From contig JALFCW010000120.1 of assembly GCA_022771625.1 (NCBI GenBank), forward strand, positions 1-64,000: a stretch of 64,000 nt of DNA. The letters run 5' to 3'. Under the pieces are notes generated by a model. The model did no database searches. It saw only the letters and a program-made list of their open reading frames with translations, and had not been told where the DNA came from. The translations under genes were made by a program, and so were the position numbers. The stretch is from Prevotella sp. (GTDB lineage Bacteria; Bacteroidota; Bacteroidia; Bacteroidales; Bacteroidaceae). Positions 8,921 to 17,479 of this stretch are shown in pieces; the first letter of the stretch is position 1; every line of letters begins with the position of its first letter.

Positions 8921-10276
8921 ATGAAGAAACTATTTATAGAGACATACGGATGCCAGATGAACGTGGCCGACTCAGAAGTGGTGGCGTCGGTGATGCAGAT
9001 GGCTGGATATGAACCGTGCGAGGACATCAAGGATGCCGACGCGGTGTTCCTCAACACATGTTCGGTGCGCGACAATGCTGAACAAAAGATATACAACCGC
9101 CTGGACACACTCGACGCCGAGCGCCGCAAGGGACACAAGATGATTATCGGTGTACTGGGATGCATGGCAGAGCGCGTTAAGGAAGATCTGCTGCAGAATC
9201 ACCATGCCGACCTCGTTGCAGGTCCCGACTCCTATCTCTCGCTGCCCGACCTCGTCGCCCAGGCGGAGACAGGACACAAAGCAATAAATATCGAGTTATC
9301 GACATCGGAGACTTATCGCGACATAGTGCCTCAACGACTGCATGGGGCAAAGATAGGCGGATATGTGAGTATTATGCGCGGATGTAACAACTTCTGCCAC
9401 TACTGCATCGTGCCATATACAAGAGGACGGGAACGAAGCCGTGATATCGAGAGCATACTTAGGGAGGTGCGCGACCTGAGAGACCGAGGATATAAGGAGG
9501 TGACATTGCTGGGACAGAATGTTAACTCTTATATAATTATGAATGAGGAAACGAAGTTCGGCGGCCGAAGGGAAAGCCAATTAGGAATGAGGAATGGTTT
9601 TCCTGACCTTCTGCGCGCTGTAGCGCTTGAGGCTCCAGAGATGCGCATACGATTTACCACATCGCACCCCAAGGACATGAGCGACGAGACGCTGAAGGTT
9701 ATTGCAGAGATGCCCAATGTATGCAAGCATATACATCTGCCGGTGCAGAGCGGAAGTAACAGAATACTGAAACTAATGAACCGCAAATACACCCGAGAGT
9801 GGTATCTTGACCGTGTGGCTGCCATCCGTCGCATCATACCTGATTGCGGATTATCAACGGATATTTTCGTGGGCTATCACAGTGAGACTGAGGAAGATCA
9901 CCAGTTGTCGCTGTCGCTGATGAGGGAAGTGGGATATGACTCTGCCTTCATGTTCAAATACAGTGAGCGACCTGGCACATACGCCTCAAAGCATTTGCCC
10001 GACGATGTTCCCGAGGATGTGAAGATACGCCGACTAAATGAACTGATACATCTTCAGACTGAGATGTCGGCTATTGCCAACAAAAAGGACGAGGGCAAGG
10101 AGTTTGACATACTCGTGGAAGGATTCAGTAAGCGCTCGCGCGAACAGCTCTGCGGACGCAACGAGCAGAACAAAATGGTGGTGTTTGACAAGGGTAGCCA
10201 TCATATCGGCGAGACAGTGAGAGTGAGAATTACAGGCAGCACAAGTGCTACGCTAATGGGAGAGGAAGTAAAATAA
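8921..10276 (+). CDS. miaB: tRNA-2-methylthio-N6-dimethylallyladenosine synthase
   Basis: Radical-SAM methylthiotransferase that adds a methylthio group to i6A37 of tRNAs reading UNN codons; cytoplasmic. 451 residues. The N-terminal UPF0004 domain carries three cysteines (YGCQMN at 10-15, LNTCSVRDN, GVLGCMAERV). The radical-SAM motif CNNFCHYC follows, and a TRAM domain ends the protein. The order is typical of MiaB. Unusual: between GQNVNSY and FPDLL lies an insertion of roughly 20 residues (IIMNEETKFGGRRESQLG...) whose DNA holds a 16-bp direct repeat resembling intergenic spacer sequence. The next gene starts 13 bp downstream, so miaB and the ABC transporter are probably co-transcribed. Confidence 0.95.
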   Translation: MKKLFIETYGCQMNVADSEVVASVMQMAGYEPCEDIKDADAVFLNTCSVRDNAEQKIYNRLDTLDAERRKGHKMIIGVLGCMAERVKEDLLQNHHADLVAGPDSYLSLPDLVAQAETGHKAINIELSTSETYRDIVPQRLHGAKIGGYVSIMRGCNNFCHYCIVPYTRGRERSRDIESILREVRDLRDRGYKEVTLLGQNVNSYIIMNEETKFGGRRESQLGMRNGFPDLLRAVALEAPEMRIRFTTSHPKDMSDETLKVIAEMPNVCKHIHLPVQSGSNRILKLMNRKYTREWYLDRVAAIRRIIPDCGLSTDIFVGYHSETEEDHQLSLSLMREVGYDSAFMFKYSERPGTYASKHLPDDVPEDVKIRRLNELIHLQTEMSAIANKKDEGKEFDILVEGFSKRSREQLCGRNEQNKMVVFDKGSHHIGETVRVRITGSTSATLMGEEVK

Positions 10277-10289
10277 AATTATTTGTTTT

Positions 10290-12122
10290 ATGAAAGAATT
10301 TATCCATGTTCTTCGCCGCTTCGTGCCTCCCTACAAGCGCTATCTGGTATGGTCGGTGGTATTCAACATACTGTCGGCTGTGCTGAACATATTCTCCTTT
10401 ATGGCGATTATTCCCATACTGCAGATACTATTCCAGACGGGAGGCGATAATGTGCCTCAGAGCCTGATGCCATGGAGCTGGGACAATCTGCAGGAGGCAT
10501 TCTCGAATAATGCCAACTACTATGTAGGACAACTCATACAGAATATCGGTCCCACCACCACCCTACTCGTCATTGGCATATTCCTTGCCTTCATGACTTT
10601 CCTCAAGACAGGAGCTTATTTCCTCTCCTCAGCTACTATCATCCCAATCAGAACGGGAGTGGTTAGAGACATACGCAACCAACTCTACCGCAAGATAACA
10701 TCATTGCCATTGGGATTCTTCTCGGAAGAACGCAAGGGAGATATCATTGCACGAATGAGCGGCGATGTGGCTGAGGTGGAGAATTCAATAATGTCATCGC
10801 TCGACATGTTATTCAAGAACCCCATCCTCATCATCGCATATTTCTCAACACTGCTCGTCATATCGTGGCAACTAACATTGTTCACACTTGTATTCGTGCC
10901 CATAATGGGATGGTTTATGGGTATGGTGGGAAGAAAGCTGAAGCAGAACTCCATCAAGGCGCAGAGCCTGTGGAGCGACACTATGAGCCAGGTGGAGGAG
11001 ACACTCGGCGGACTGCGCATCATAAAGGCCTTCTGTGCCGAGGAGAAGATGAACGACCGTTTTGACCGCATCAACTCGGCATATCGCAACGACATCATGA
11101 AGGTGAATACTCGCCAGCAAATGGCACATCCGATGAGCGAGTTCCTCGGTACGGTGATGATTGTAATTGTGTTGTGGTTTGGCGGCATTCTTGTCCTTTC
11201 GGGCGACTCGATGCTCTCGGGACCCACCTTCATATATTATCTCGTGATGCTCTACAGTATCATTAACCCGCTGAAGGAGTTCTCGAAAGCTGGATATAAC
11301 ATCCCCAAGGGTCTGGCATCGATGGAGCGTATCGACAAGATACTGAATGCGGTGAACGACATAGTTGAAACGCCTTCACCAACGCGTATCGCTAAGTTTG
11401 AACATCAGATTGAGTTTAGAAACGTGTCGTTCAGATATGACAAGAAATGGATACTCAAAAATATCAACCTCGTCATACCCAAGGGAAAGACCATCGCACT
11501 CGTGGGACAGAGCGGTGGAGGAAAATCAACCCTTGTGGATCTTATTCCGAGATATTACGATGTGCAGGAAGGAGAGGTGCTAATTGATGGAATAAACGTG
11601 AAAGACCTCGGAATCCATGACCTGCGCCAACTTATCGGCAATGTAAATCAGGAGGCTATTCTCTTCAACGACTCCTTCCGCAACAACATTGCCTTCGGTG
11701 TGGATGGAGCAACCGACGAACAGATTGCCGAAGCCGCCAAGATAGCCAATGCCTACGACTTCATCATGCAAACGGAACAACAGTTTGACACACCTGTGGG
11801 CGACAGAGGCAGCCGACTATCGGGCGGACAGAGACAGCGTGTGAGCATTGCGCGCGCCATACTGAAAAATCCTCCTATTCTCATTCTCGATGAGGCCACA
11901 TCGGCACTCGATACCGAGAGCGAGCGACTTGTGCAGGATGCTCTGGAGCGACTGATGAAGACTCGCACCACAGTGGCTATAGCCCATCGACTAAGCACCA
12001 TCAAATGTGCCGACGAGATATACGTCATCCATGAGGGAGAGATTGTAGAACGAGGCACGCACGACGAACTGCTTGCCATCGACGGATACTACAAGAAACT
12101 CAATGACATGCAGTCGCTATAG
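10290..12122 (+). CDS. ABC exporter, fused membrane and ATPase domains (MsbA-like)
   Basis: 610-residue half-transporter working as a homodimer in the inner membrane. The six-helix exporter domain occupies about residues 15-330 and the nucleotide-binding domain about 370-605. Walker A GQSGGGKST, signature LSGGQRQRVS and Walker B ILILDEATSALD are intact, as is the H-loop (AIAHRLST). Length and sequence fit the MsbA/lipid-exporter group, but drug or peptide export cannot be excluded. It follows miaB by 13 bp and meets the convergent AraC-type gene 14 bp downstream. Confidence 0.9.
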   Translation: MKEFIHVLRRFVPPYKRYLVWSVVFNILSAVLNIFSFMAIIPILQILFQTGGDNVPQSLMPWSWDNLQEAFSNNANYYVGQLIQNIGPTTTLLVIGIFLAFMTFLKTGAYFLSSATIIPIRTGVVRDIRNQLYRKITSLPLGFFSEERKGDIIARMSGDVAEVENSIMSSLDMLFKNPILIIAYFSTLLVISWQLTLFTLVFVPIMGWFMGMVGRKLKQNSIKAQSLWSDTMSQVEETLGGLRIIKAFCAEEKMNDRFDRINSAYRNDIMKVNTRQQMAHPMSEFLGTVMIVIVLWFGGILVLSGDSMLSGPTFIYYLVMLYSIINPLKEFSKAGYNIPKGLASMERIDKILNAVNDIVETPSPTRIAKFEHQIEFRNVSFRYDKKWILKNINLVIPKGKTIALVGQSGGGKSTLVDLIPRYYDVQEGEVLIDGINVKDLGIHDLRQLIGNVNQEAILFNDSFRNNIAFGVDGATDEQIAEAAKIANAYDFIMQTEQQFDTPVGDRGSRLSGGQRQRVSIARAILKNPPILILDEATSALDTESERLVQDALERLMKTRTTVAIAHRLSTIKCADEIYVIHEGEIVERGTHDELLAIDGYYKKLNDMQSL

Positions 12123-12136
12123 AAGAAAGAATACTG

Positions 12137-13228
12137 TTATTTGAGTTCGCCTGCCTCATATAGCTTCTTCACCTTGTTGTAGGTTTTGGTAGTGCCAAAC
12201 CCGCTATTCATAGCCACCTCTACCTGTGTGGCCTTGGGGTGTTGCTCAAGATATTTGATGGCATATAATATGCGCAGCGTGTTGACATAGCTATAGAAAG
12301 ACCCGAAACGCTCGCGGAATACCACAGACAGGTAGGTACGGTTGGTGGCGAGTCGTTCTGCAAGGACTGTCTTATTAAACTTGGGGTTGAGATAGAGTTG
12401 CTCGTCTTCAACGACATCCCTTATTTGTTGCTCGATATTATCCTTTACAGCAACAGGTATGGGATTGTTGCGGACAGTTACATTATTAGCCTCTATAGCA
12501 TTCTTTTCGATATTCTTCTCCATCACTTCGCACTCTTGACGCTGTGGATGGAGAATTATACATGTTATGACAAGTTGCAATATCATGATAAACAGGAAGA
12601 AGCATGCATTAAATATTCTACTATCCACAAAGAACACTACCAATGACAATATCCATACGGCAAAGGGAATGAAAACAACAAACTTGGCAAAGCCCAGAGG
12701 AAAGTCGTTTTCGTTGGAATACTCGCCACGCACAAAATCCATTATCTTATTGTTTAGCCACATTGTGGTGGTTAACAACTTAACTGCAAGTATAACTGAC
12801 AATATAAAGTAAAAAATGTCATCCCAAAAACCATAAATCTCAAGATAGTTGCCTCCAATACATGCCAATACGAACAAATATATAAAGAGCGGGATTGGTA
12901 CAATGAGAAGAAGAAGATAATTGCGGACCCATTTACTGGTTACACCGAAAAAGAATGAACGGAACGACACTGTGCCGAACACAGGAAAATAGAATAAAAA
13001 ATAGGTCTTTGTATATAGCCATGTGTCATTACTCTCTGAATGAAATAGATAGGGCACCAAAAAGATTGCAGCAAGAAATGCCACAGTGACAAACTTGCGC
13101 GATGGATAAAAATACGACGGATTGAGGTTGTATGGCTTGCACATGTGAAACCACCTGATAATGCCACATATCACTGAACTGAGAATCAGTGTATAGCATG
13201 CCGCCTTACAAAATAGTATTTCCTGCAT
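12137..13228 (-). CDS. Membrane-bound AraC-type helix-turn-helix regulator
   Basis: 363 residues. About residues 1-220 are hydrophobic, with six to seven likely membrane segments. After a short linker, the C-terminal ~100 residues form an AraC-like DNA-binding region (LNPKFNKTVLAERLATNRTYLSVVFRERFGSFYSYVNTLRILYAIKYL, then a second HTH around VEVAMNSGFGTTKTYNKVKKLY). This is the architecture of Bacteroidetes membrane AraC-type regulators that sense an envelope signal. The signal is unknown. Nothing ties it to the pectin genes 15-40 kb away, although it is the only AraC-type protein in the window. Confidence 0.8.
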   Translation of the reverse strand: MQEILFCKAACYTLILSSVICGIIRWFHMCKPYNLNPSYFYPSRKFVTVAFLAAIFLVPYLFHSESNDTWLYTKTYFLFYFPVFGTVSFRSFFFGVTSKWVRNYLLLLIVPIPLFIYLFVLACIGGNYLEIYGFWDDIFYFILSVILAVKLLTTTMWLNNKIMDFVRGEYSNENDFPLGFAKFVVFIPFAVWILSLVVFFVDSRIFNACFFLFIMILQLVITCIILHPQRQECEVMEKNIEKNAIEANNVTVRNNPIPVAVKDNIEQQIRDVVEDEQLYLNPKFNKTVLAERLATNRTYLSVVFRERFGSFYSYVNTLRILYAIKYLEQHPKATQVEVAMNSGFGTTKTYNKVKKLYEAGELK

Positions 13229-13248
13229 AATAATGTAGTTCTATATTA

Positions 13249-13300
13249 ATAAAAAAGCAAAGAGAAGAAGCTGGCGTATATTCGTCAAGCTTCTTCTCTT
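13249..13300 (-). terminator. Rho-independent terminator of tRNA-Pro
   Basis: Perfect 11-bp arms 13261-13271 and 13289-13299 (AGAGAAGAAGC / GCTTCTTCTCT), followed on the minus strand by a T-rich tract. It lies 15 nt after the tRNA 3' end. Confidence 0.85.
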
Positions 13301-13314
13301 TATTGATTTAACTG

Positions 13315-13387
13315 TCGGGATGAGGCGACTCGAACGCCCGACCCCTACGTCCCGAACGTAGTGCGCTACCAACTGCGCTACATCCCG
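13315..13387 (-). tRNA. tRNA-Pro (anticodon CGG)
   Basis: 73 nt. The acceptor stem CGGGATG/CATCCCG, D arm GCGC-AGTTGGTA-GCGC, anticodon stem CTACG/CGTAG with loop TTCGGGA (anticodon CGG), and T arm GGGCG-TTCGAGT-CGCCT all pair. The discriminator base is A and CCA is not encoded. It reads CCG codons and stands alone with its own terminator. Confidence 0.96.
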
Positions 13388-13539
13388 ATTTTCAGTTTGC
13401 GGGTGCAAAGATACATATTTTTTTCGTAATCCGTGCAACTTTTATCGAAAAGTTTAATGAAAAGCGCAATTATTTGGCTTTTGTTAAGAATTTAATACAC
13501 AGCGAACAGCAAAGCATCGCTATAAAACACTCGCGGCCA

Positions 13540-13743
13540 AACCCTGGAAGGGCGACATACATGCGCAGCCAAGCCCTGAAAGGGCGACATAACATAGCAC
13601 AGAGTGTAAACCCTGTGTAATGGAATATCTCTAAAAAACTCCTCCTCCCCCGCACGCCGACGGCGTGCGGGGGAGGAGGAAAAAGGGGGCATATTTGATA
13701 GGGCTCACGCCCTATCCTATGTTATGTCGCCCTTCCAGGGCTT
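13540..13743. repeat. Composite palindromic repeat element (REP-like)
   Basis: About 200 bp without coding potential, downstream of murF. Copies of CCCTGAAAGGGCGACAT-type sequence lie at 13540-13558 and 13571-13597, with an inverted copy at 13717-13743. The last two are near-perfect inverted repeats of about 27 bp. Between them sit an almost uninterrupted palindrome (20-bp arms 13640-13659 and 13661-13680 around one base) and an 8-bp hairpin (13697-13704/13709-13716). The T run at 13742-13748 also resembles a terminator. I know of similar GCCCTGAAAGGGC motifs dispersed in Bacteroidales intergenic DNA. Positions 13388-13539 hold nothing recognisable. Confidence 0.75.
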
Positions 13744-13750
13744 TTTTATA

Positions 13751-15049
13751 TCACAGTATCTCAGGGAGTTGATAGAGTTTTATGCCGTTGCTGCCTTTTA
13801 TCAAAATATAATATCCGCGAGGTTGCTCCTCGGCTATTGCTGCCTTTACTGCATCGATGTCCGCAAACTTACGCAATGAAGTGGTTGTTTTGCCAAAGGC
13901 CTCGCCCACAAGCCACGTATTGTCGAGATGAGCCTCAGAGAGAAAGTCAACCACCTTCTGGTGTTCCTCGGCACTCGACTCACCCAGTTCGCGCATGTCG
14001 CCCAAGATGGCCATCTTCGGACTCACTTGCATGTCGCGGAAATTACGCAATGCAGCCGACATACTGGTGGGATTGGCATTATAGGCATCCACAATGAGAT
14101 GATTATGGGCAGTATTGGTGAGCTGCGAACGGTTGTTGCTGGGCTCATAGGAAGAGAGGGCATGACAAATAGCCTGAGGAGTGACACCGAAATGCAATCC
14201 GATAGTGGCAGCGGCAAGCATATTGTAGATGTTGTAGCTACCGATGAGATGAGTGTTGACGTCATACCAACTCTCGCCGTCGGTCCAACGGAAATGAAGG
14301 AATGGGGCACATTCCACAACTTCTCCCCTCACACTGAGACCGTCATTTCCTCCCACACCATATTTAATAAGGTGAAGACCATTGGAGATGCGCATAAGAT
14401 GTTCATTGCCAGCATCAATAAACACCTTAGAGGATGGATTGCAGCGAAGGAAATCATAGAGCTCGCCCTTAGTGCGAACAACACCCTCAAACGACCCGAA
14501 GCCCTGCAGGTGAGCCTTACCGACATTGGTGATAATACCATATTCTGGTTCAACCGTTTCAACGAGTGTTTTGATGTCGCCAGGATGACTTGCTCCCATC
14601 TCTATCACGGCAATTTCATGCTCGGGTCTCAATCGGAAGAGCGTCTTGGGCACACCCACGTCGTTATTGAAATTGCCCTGGGTGAACAATACATTATATT
14701 TCTCGCCAAGTACCGCTGCAACAAGTTCCTTGGTGGTTGTCTTGCCGTTGGTGCCAGTGATACCTATAACGGGAATGTTAAACTGGCGGCGATGCTGGCG
14801 AGCGAGGGCCTTGAATGTGGCAAGGCAATCCTCAACGAGGATATATCTCTTGTCAGCGGCATCGGCATATTCAGCCTCATCCACAATAGCATAAGCACAA
14901 CCCTTGTCGAGGGCAGAGGCTGCAAACTTATTTCCGTCGAATGACTCACCCTTAAGGGCTAAGAAGATCGACCCTTGGGGGCAGTCGCGACTGTCGGTAG
15001 TAATCACCGGATGCTGGCGATATATTTCATATAGAGTTTTAATGTCCAT
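13751..15049 (-). CDS. murF: UDP-N-acetylmuramoyl-tripeptide--D-alanyl-D-alanine ligase
   Basis: ATP-dependent Mur ligase that adds D-Ala-D-Ala to the UDP-MurNAc-tripeptide, the last cytoplasmic step of peptidoglycan precursor synthesis. 432 residues in three domains: N-terminal UDP-binding (TDSRDCPQGSIFLALKGESFDGN), central ATPase with GITGTNGKTTTKEL near residue 95, and a C-terminal domain (VDAYNANPTSMSAALRNF, LGDMRELGE). The NANP and LGDM(R/L)ELG signatures separate MurF from MurC/D/E. It stands alone here and not in a division/cell-wall cluster. Its 3' end abuts the palindromic element. Confidence 0.95.
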   Translation of the reverse strand: MDIKTLYEIYRQHPVITTDSRDCPQGSIFLALKGESFDGNKFAASALDKGCAYAIVDEAEYADAADKRYILVEDCLATFKALARQHRRQFNIPVIGITGTNGKTTTKELVAAVLGEKYNVLFTQGNFNNDVGVPKTLFRLRPEHEIAVIEMGASHPGDIKTLVETVEPEYGIITNVGKAHLQGFGSFEGVVRTKGELYDFLRCNPSSKVFIDAGNEHLMRISNGLHLIKYGVGGNDGLSVRGEVVECAPFLHFRWTDGESWYDVNTHLIGSYNIYNMLAAATIGLHFGVTPQAICHALSSYEPSNNRSQLTNTAHNHLIVDAYNANPTSMSAALRNFRDMQVSPKMAILGDMRELGESSAEEHQKVVDFLSEAHLDNTWLVGEAFGKTTTSLRKFADIDAVKAAIAEEQPRGYYILIKGSNGIKLYQLPEIL

Positions 15050-15132
15050 ATAGCTTTATTTTATAATTAACGTGCAAAAGTACGTCATTTTTCGCATATA
15101 AAGAAATAAATTACTATTTTTTTTGCCTTTTA

Positions 15133-15164
15133 TTTGTTTTTGTGCTTAAAACTAATTATCTTTG
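15133..15164 (+). promoter_or_regulatory. Promoter of folP-cdaA
   Basis: TTTG (15133-15136), 20 bp, TATCTTTG (15157-15164), 19 bp before the folP ATG. The murF promoter candidate on the other strand (TACTTTTG, 15082-15075) lacks a clear -33 box. Confidence 0.75.
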
Positions 15165-15183
15165 CCGAATAAAATAGAAAATA

Positions 15184-16020
15184 ATGGAATATACAATAAA
15201 TGTGGGCGGAAGACTTATGGATATGAGCAGCCCAAAAGTGATGGGCATATTAAACGTAACGCCCGACTCATTTTTTTCGGGGAGCAGGAAGCAAACCGAA
15301 CAGGAGATTGCCGATAGATGCAACCAGATAATAGCCGAGGGGGGCGACATAATCGACGTGGGAGCATTCTCCACCCGTCCGGGTGCACCCGAGGTAAGCG
15401 AAACCGAGGAAATGGAACGGTTGCGCTATGGTCTGAACATCCTGCGTCGCGAACAGCCCGATGCGGTGGTGTCGGTAGATACCTTCCGACCGGATGTGGC
15501 ACGCATGGCTGTAGAGGAATACGGTGTAGCAATAGTGAATGATGTGTCGGAAGGAGGCATAACAGGAGTGGCAAACAAACCTCTGGGATGGACAAAGGGC
15601 GATTATCCAGAGATTTTCACTATGGTAGCGCGACTTGGAGTGCCATATATCTTAATGTCGGTGAAACCGAATATAAAGGAGATGCTACTGGGATTTGCGC
15701 ATGAGGTGCAACAGTTGCGCGACTTGGGCGTGAAAGACATTATTCTCGACCCCGGTTTCGGTTTTGGAAAAACTCTCGACGACAACTACCTCCTGATGAA
15801 GGAGATGGACAAATTGAAAGTGCTCGGTCTGCCCCTGCTTGTTGGTGTTTCACGTAAGTCGATGATTTTCAAACTCATTGGCGGCGACCCGACAACATCA
15901 CTCAACGGCACAACAGTGCTGCATACCATCTCTCTGATGAAGGGGGCAAATATCTTGCGTGTGCATGATGTGAAAGAAGCGGCGGAATGTGTAGCAATCT
16001 TTGAAAGATTAAAAAATTAA
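15184..16020 (+). CDS. folP: Dihydropteroate synthase
   Basis: Condenses 6-hydroxymethyl-7,8-dihydropterin diphosphate with p-aminobenzoate in folate synthesis (the sulfonamide target). 278 residues, a normal TIM-barrel length. Signature 1 MGILNVTPDSFFSG lies near residue 19. DVGAFSTRPGA (pterin/sulfa loop), VSVDTFRPDVA, DPGFGFGKT and VGVSRKSM follow in the expected order. cdaA starts 18 bp downstream on the same strand, the usual folP-cdaA pairing. Confidence 0.95.
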   Translation: MEYTINVGGRLMDMSSPKVMGILNVTPDSFFSGSRKQTEQEIADRCNQIIAEGGDIIDVGAFSTRPGAPEVSETEEMERLRYGLNILRREQPDAVVSVDTFRPDVARMAVEEYGVAIVNDVSEGGITGVANKPLGWTKGDYPEIFTMVARLGVPYILMSVKPNIKEMLLGFAHEVQQLRDLGVKDIILDPGFGFGKTLDDNYLLMKEMDKLKVLGLPLLVGVSRKSMIFKLIGGDPTTSLNGTTVLHTISLMKGANILRVHDVKEAAECVAIFERLKN

Positions 16021-16038
16021 AAGATTAAATAAGTAAAG

Positions 16039-16815
16039 ATGTTCTTCGAATTTGGAATAAAGGATATTATAGACATCCTACTAGTGGCGCTGATGCTCTA
16101 TTACATCTATCGCCTGATGAAAGAGTCACGTTCGCTGAACGTGTTTATCGGAATACTGATGTTTGTGATACTATGGCTTCTTGTATCACAGATACTTGAG
16201 ATGCGCCTTCTCGGCTCCATCATGGACAAGTTGGTGAGTGTGGGTGTCATAGGACTAATCATCCTATTCCAGGAGGACATACGCAAGTTCCTATACAATA
16301 TCGGTGCCCACCAAAGGATGAGACTCTTGCTGAAATTCTTCCAACAGGAAAAAGATGAAAATCATGGTGCAAGCAGAGAAATGATAGTGCCTATCGTACT
16401 TGCATGCATGAACATGAGCAAGCGAAAGGTGGGTGCGCTCATCGTAATCGAACGCACAACACCTCTTGACGACGTATCAGATACAGGCGACAAAATAGAC
16501 GCCAATATCAACCAAAGACTTATTGAAAACATCTTCTTTAAGAATTCCCCCTTGCATGATGGTGCGATGATCATCTCCCGACAACGCATCAAGGCAGCGG
16601 GATGCATTCTCCCTGTGTCGCACAGTCTTGACATCCCGAAAGAATTGGGGTTGCGCCATCGTGCCGCCATGGGTATGTCGCAAACAAGCGATGCTGTGGT
16701 GATTGTAGTGTCGGAGGAGACCGGCGGCATCACAATAGCTATCAAAGGACAATTCCAACTACGCCTTTCCGCAGAAAAACTGGAGAGCGTGCTTACGGAA
16801 GAACTAAAGAAATGA
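16039..16815 (+). CDS. cdaA: Diadenylate cyclase (CdaA/DacA type)
   Basis: Makes cyclic di-AMP from two ATP. 258 residues with about three N-terminal membrane helices (residues 1-85) and a C-terminal DisA_N cyclase domain. The catalytic motifs are intact: LHDGAMII, and LRHRAAMGMSQTSDAVVIVVSEETGGI. It is normally membrane-bound and linked to cell-wall and osmotic homeostasis. It is directly coupled to folP (18 bp), as in many Bacteroidetes. A strong hairpin terminator follows. Confidence 0.94.
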   Translation: MFFEFGIKDIIDILLVALMLYYIYRLMKESRSLNVFIGILMFVILWLLVSQILEMRLLGSIMDKLVSVGVIGLIILFQEDIRKFLYNIGAHQRMRLLLKFFQQEKDENHGASREMIVPIVLACMNMSKRKVGALIVIERTTPLDDVSDTGDKIDANINQRLIENIFFKNSPLHDGAMIISRQRIKAAGCILPVSHSLDIPKELGLRHRAAMGMSQTSDAVVIVVSEETGGITIAIKGQFQLRLSAEKLESVLTEELKK

Positions 16816-16820
16816 AAAAT

Positions 16821-16862
16821 GAAGAATGGCTGCGCAAACCGAATGCAGCCATTCTTCTTTTT
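16821..16862 (+). terminator. Terminator after cdaA (possibly bidirectional)
   Basis: Perfect 13-bp arms 16821-16833 and 16845-16857 (GAAGAATGGCTGC / GCAGCCATTCTTC) are followed by TTTTT. It lies between the convergent cdaA and Nudix genes. Confidence 0.88.
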
Positions 16863-17376
16863 ATTTGTTGTAGTATAGATTGAGGGCGTGTCTTATCGAG
16901 CGAAGTCCGAATAATTCGGGATGCACATCCACTGCTGAAACCCAAAAACATTCGGCAGCATCATCAGCTGCCTTAACCTCTACACCATCAGGCACCCTGC
17001 ACTCATAGAACATATCGAGTGTAGGGATATCGAGACCGCTATACCTATATATATTAGGTACAGAGAACAGATAACGACAATCACTTACCTTGAGTCCTGT
17101 TTCTTCCTGAATCTCACGAACAACTCCCTCCTCTGCCGTCTCGTTGAAATCAACAAATCCACCTGGAAGGTCGAGTGTTCCCTTTGCAGGTTCTTTGCCA
17201 CGACGACAGACAAGCAGTTCGCCTTTCTCGTTAATAATAAAAGCCGCAGTGGCAGAACTAGGATTCATGTAGTACACGAATCCACAGTTGTCACACTTGC
17301 GGCTTTTCTCGTTGTTCTTGTCAAAATGCTTACTTCCGCACTTCGGACAAAACTGAAAAACTTCTTCAAAATTCAT
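16861..17376 (-). CDS. Nudix hydrolase with N-terminal zinc ribbon
   Basis: 171 residues. A four-cysteine zinc ribbon (FCPKCGSKHF ... KCDNCGF, residues ~9-38) precedes a Nudix domain with a complete Nudix box (GGFVDFNETAEEGVVREIQE followed by ETGLKV). This layout resembles NudC-like NADH pyrophosphatases lacking the extra N-terminal domain. The substrate (a nucleoside diphosphate derivative) cannot be assigned. It follows the O-acetylesterase gene after a large imperfect hairpin. Confidence 0.88.
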   Translation of the reverse strand: MNFEEVFQFCPKCGSKHFDKNNEKSRKCDNCGFVYYMNPSSATAAFIINEKGELLVCRRGKEPAKGTLDLPGGFVDFNETAEEGVVREIQEETGLKVSDCRYLFSVPNIYRYSGLDIPTLDMFYECRVPDGVEVKAADDAAECFWVSAVDVHPELFGLRSIRHALNLYYNK

Positions 17377-17393
17377 CTTTTATCTATTTTTAT

Positions 17394-17468
17394 AACACAG
17401 AGACACAGAGTCACAGAGTTGACTTATGGGCATAAATAGAAAACTCTGTATCTCTGTGTCTCTGTGTT
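17394..17468. repeat. 27-nt imperfect inverted repeat built of CACAGAG units
   Basis: The arms 17394-17420 and 17442-17468 match at 25 of 27 positions when one is reverse-complemented, with a 21-nt loop. Each arm consists of short CACAGAGA/CACAGAG iterations. It lies between the O-acetylesterase stop and the Nudix start on the minus strand. No T run follows, so an intrinsic terminator is only one possibility. Confidence 0.85.
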
Positions 17469-17479
17469 CAATTATTAAA

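Noticed and set aside
12137..13228. The AraC-type gene as the rhamnose regulator
   Set aside because: It is membrane-bound, 20 kb away and not syntenic with rha genes; soluble RhaR-type architecture is absent.
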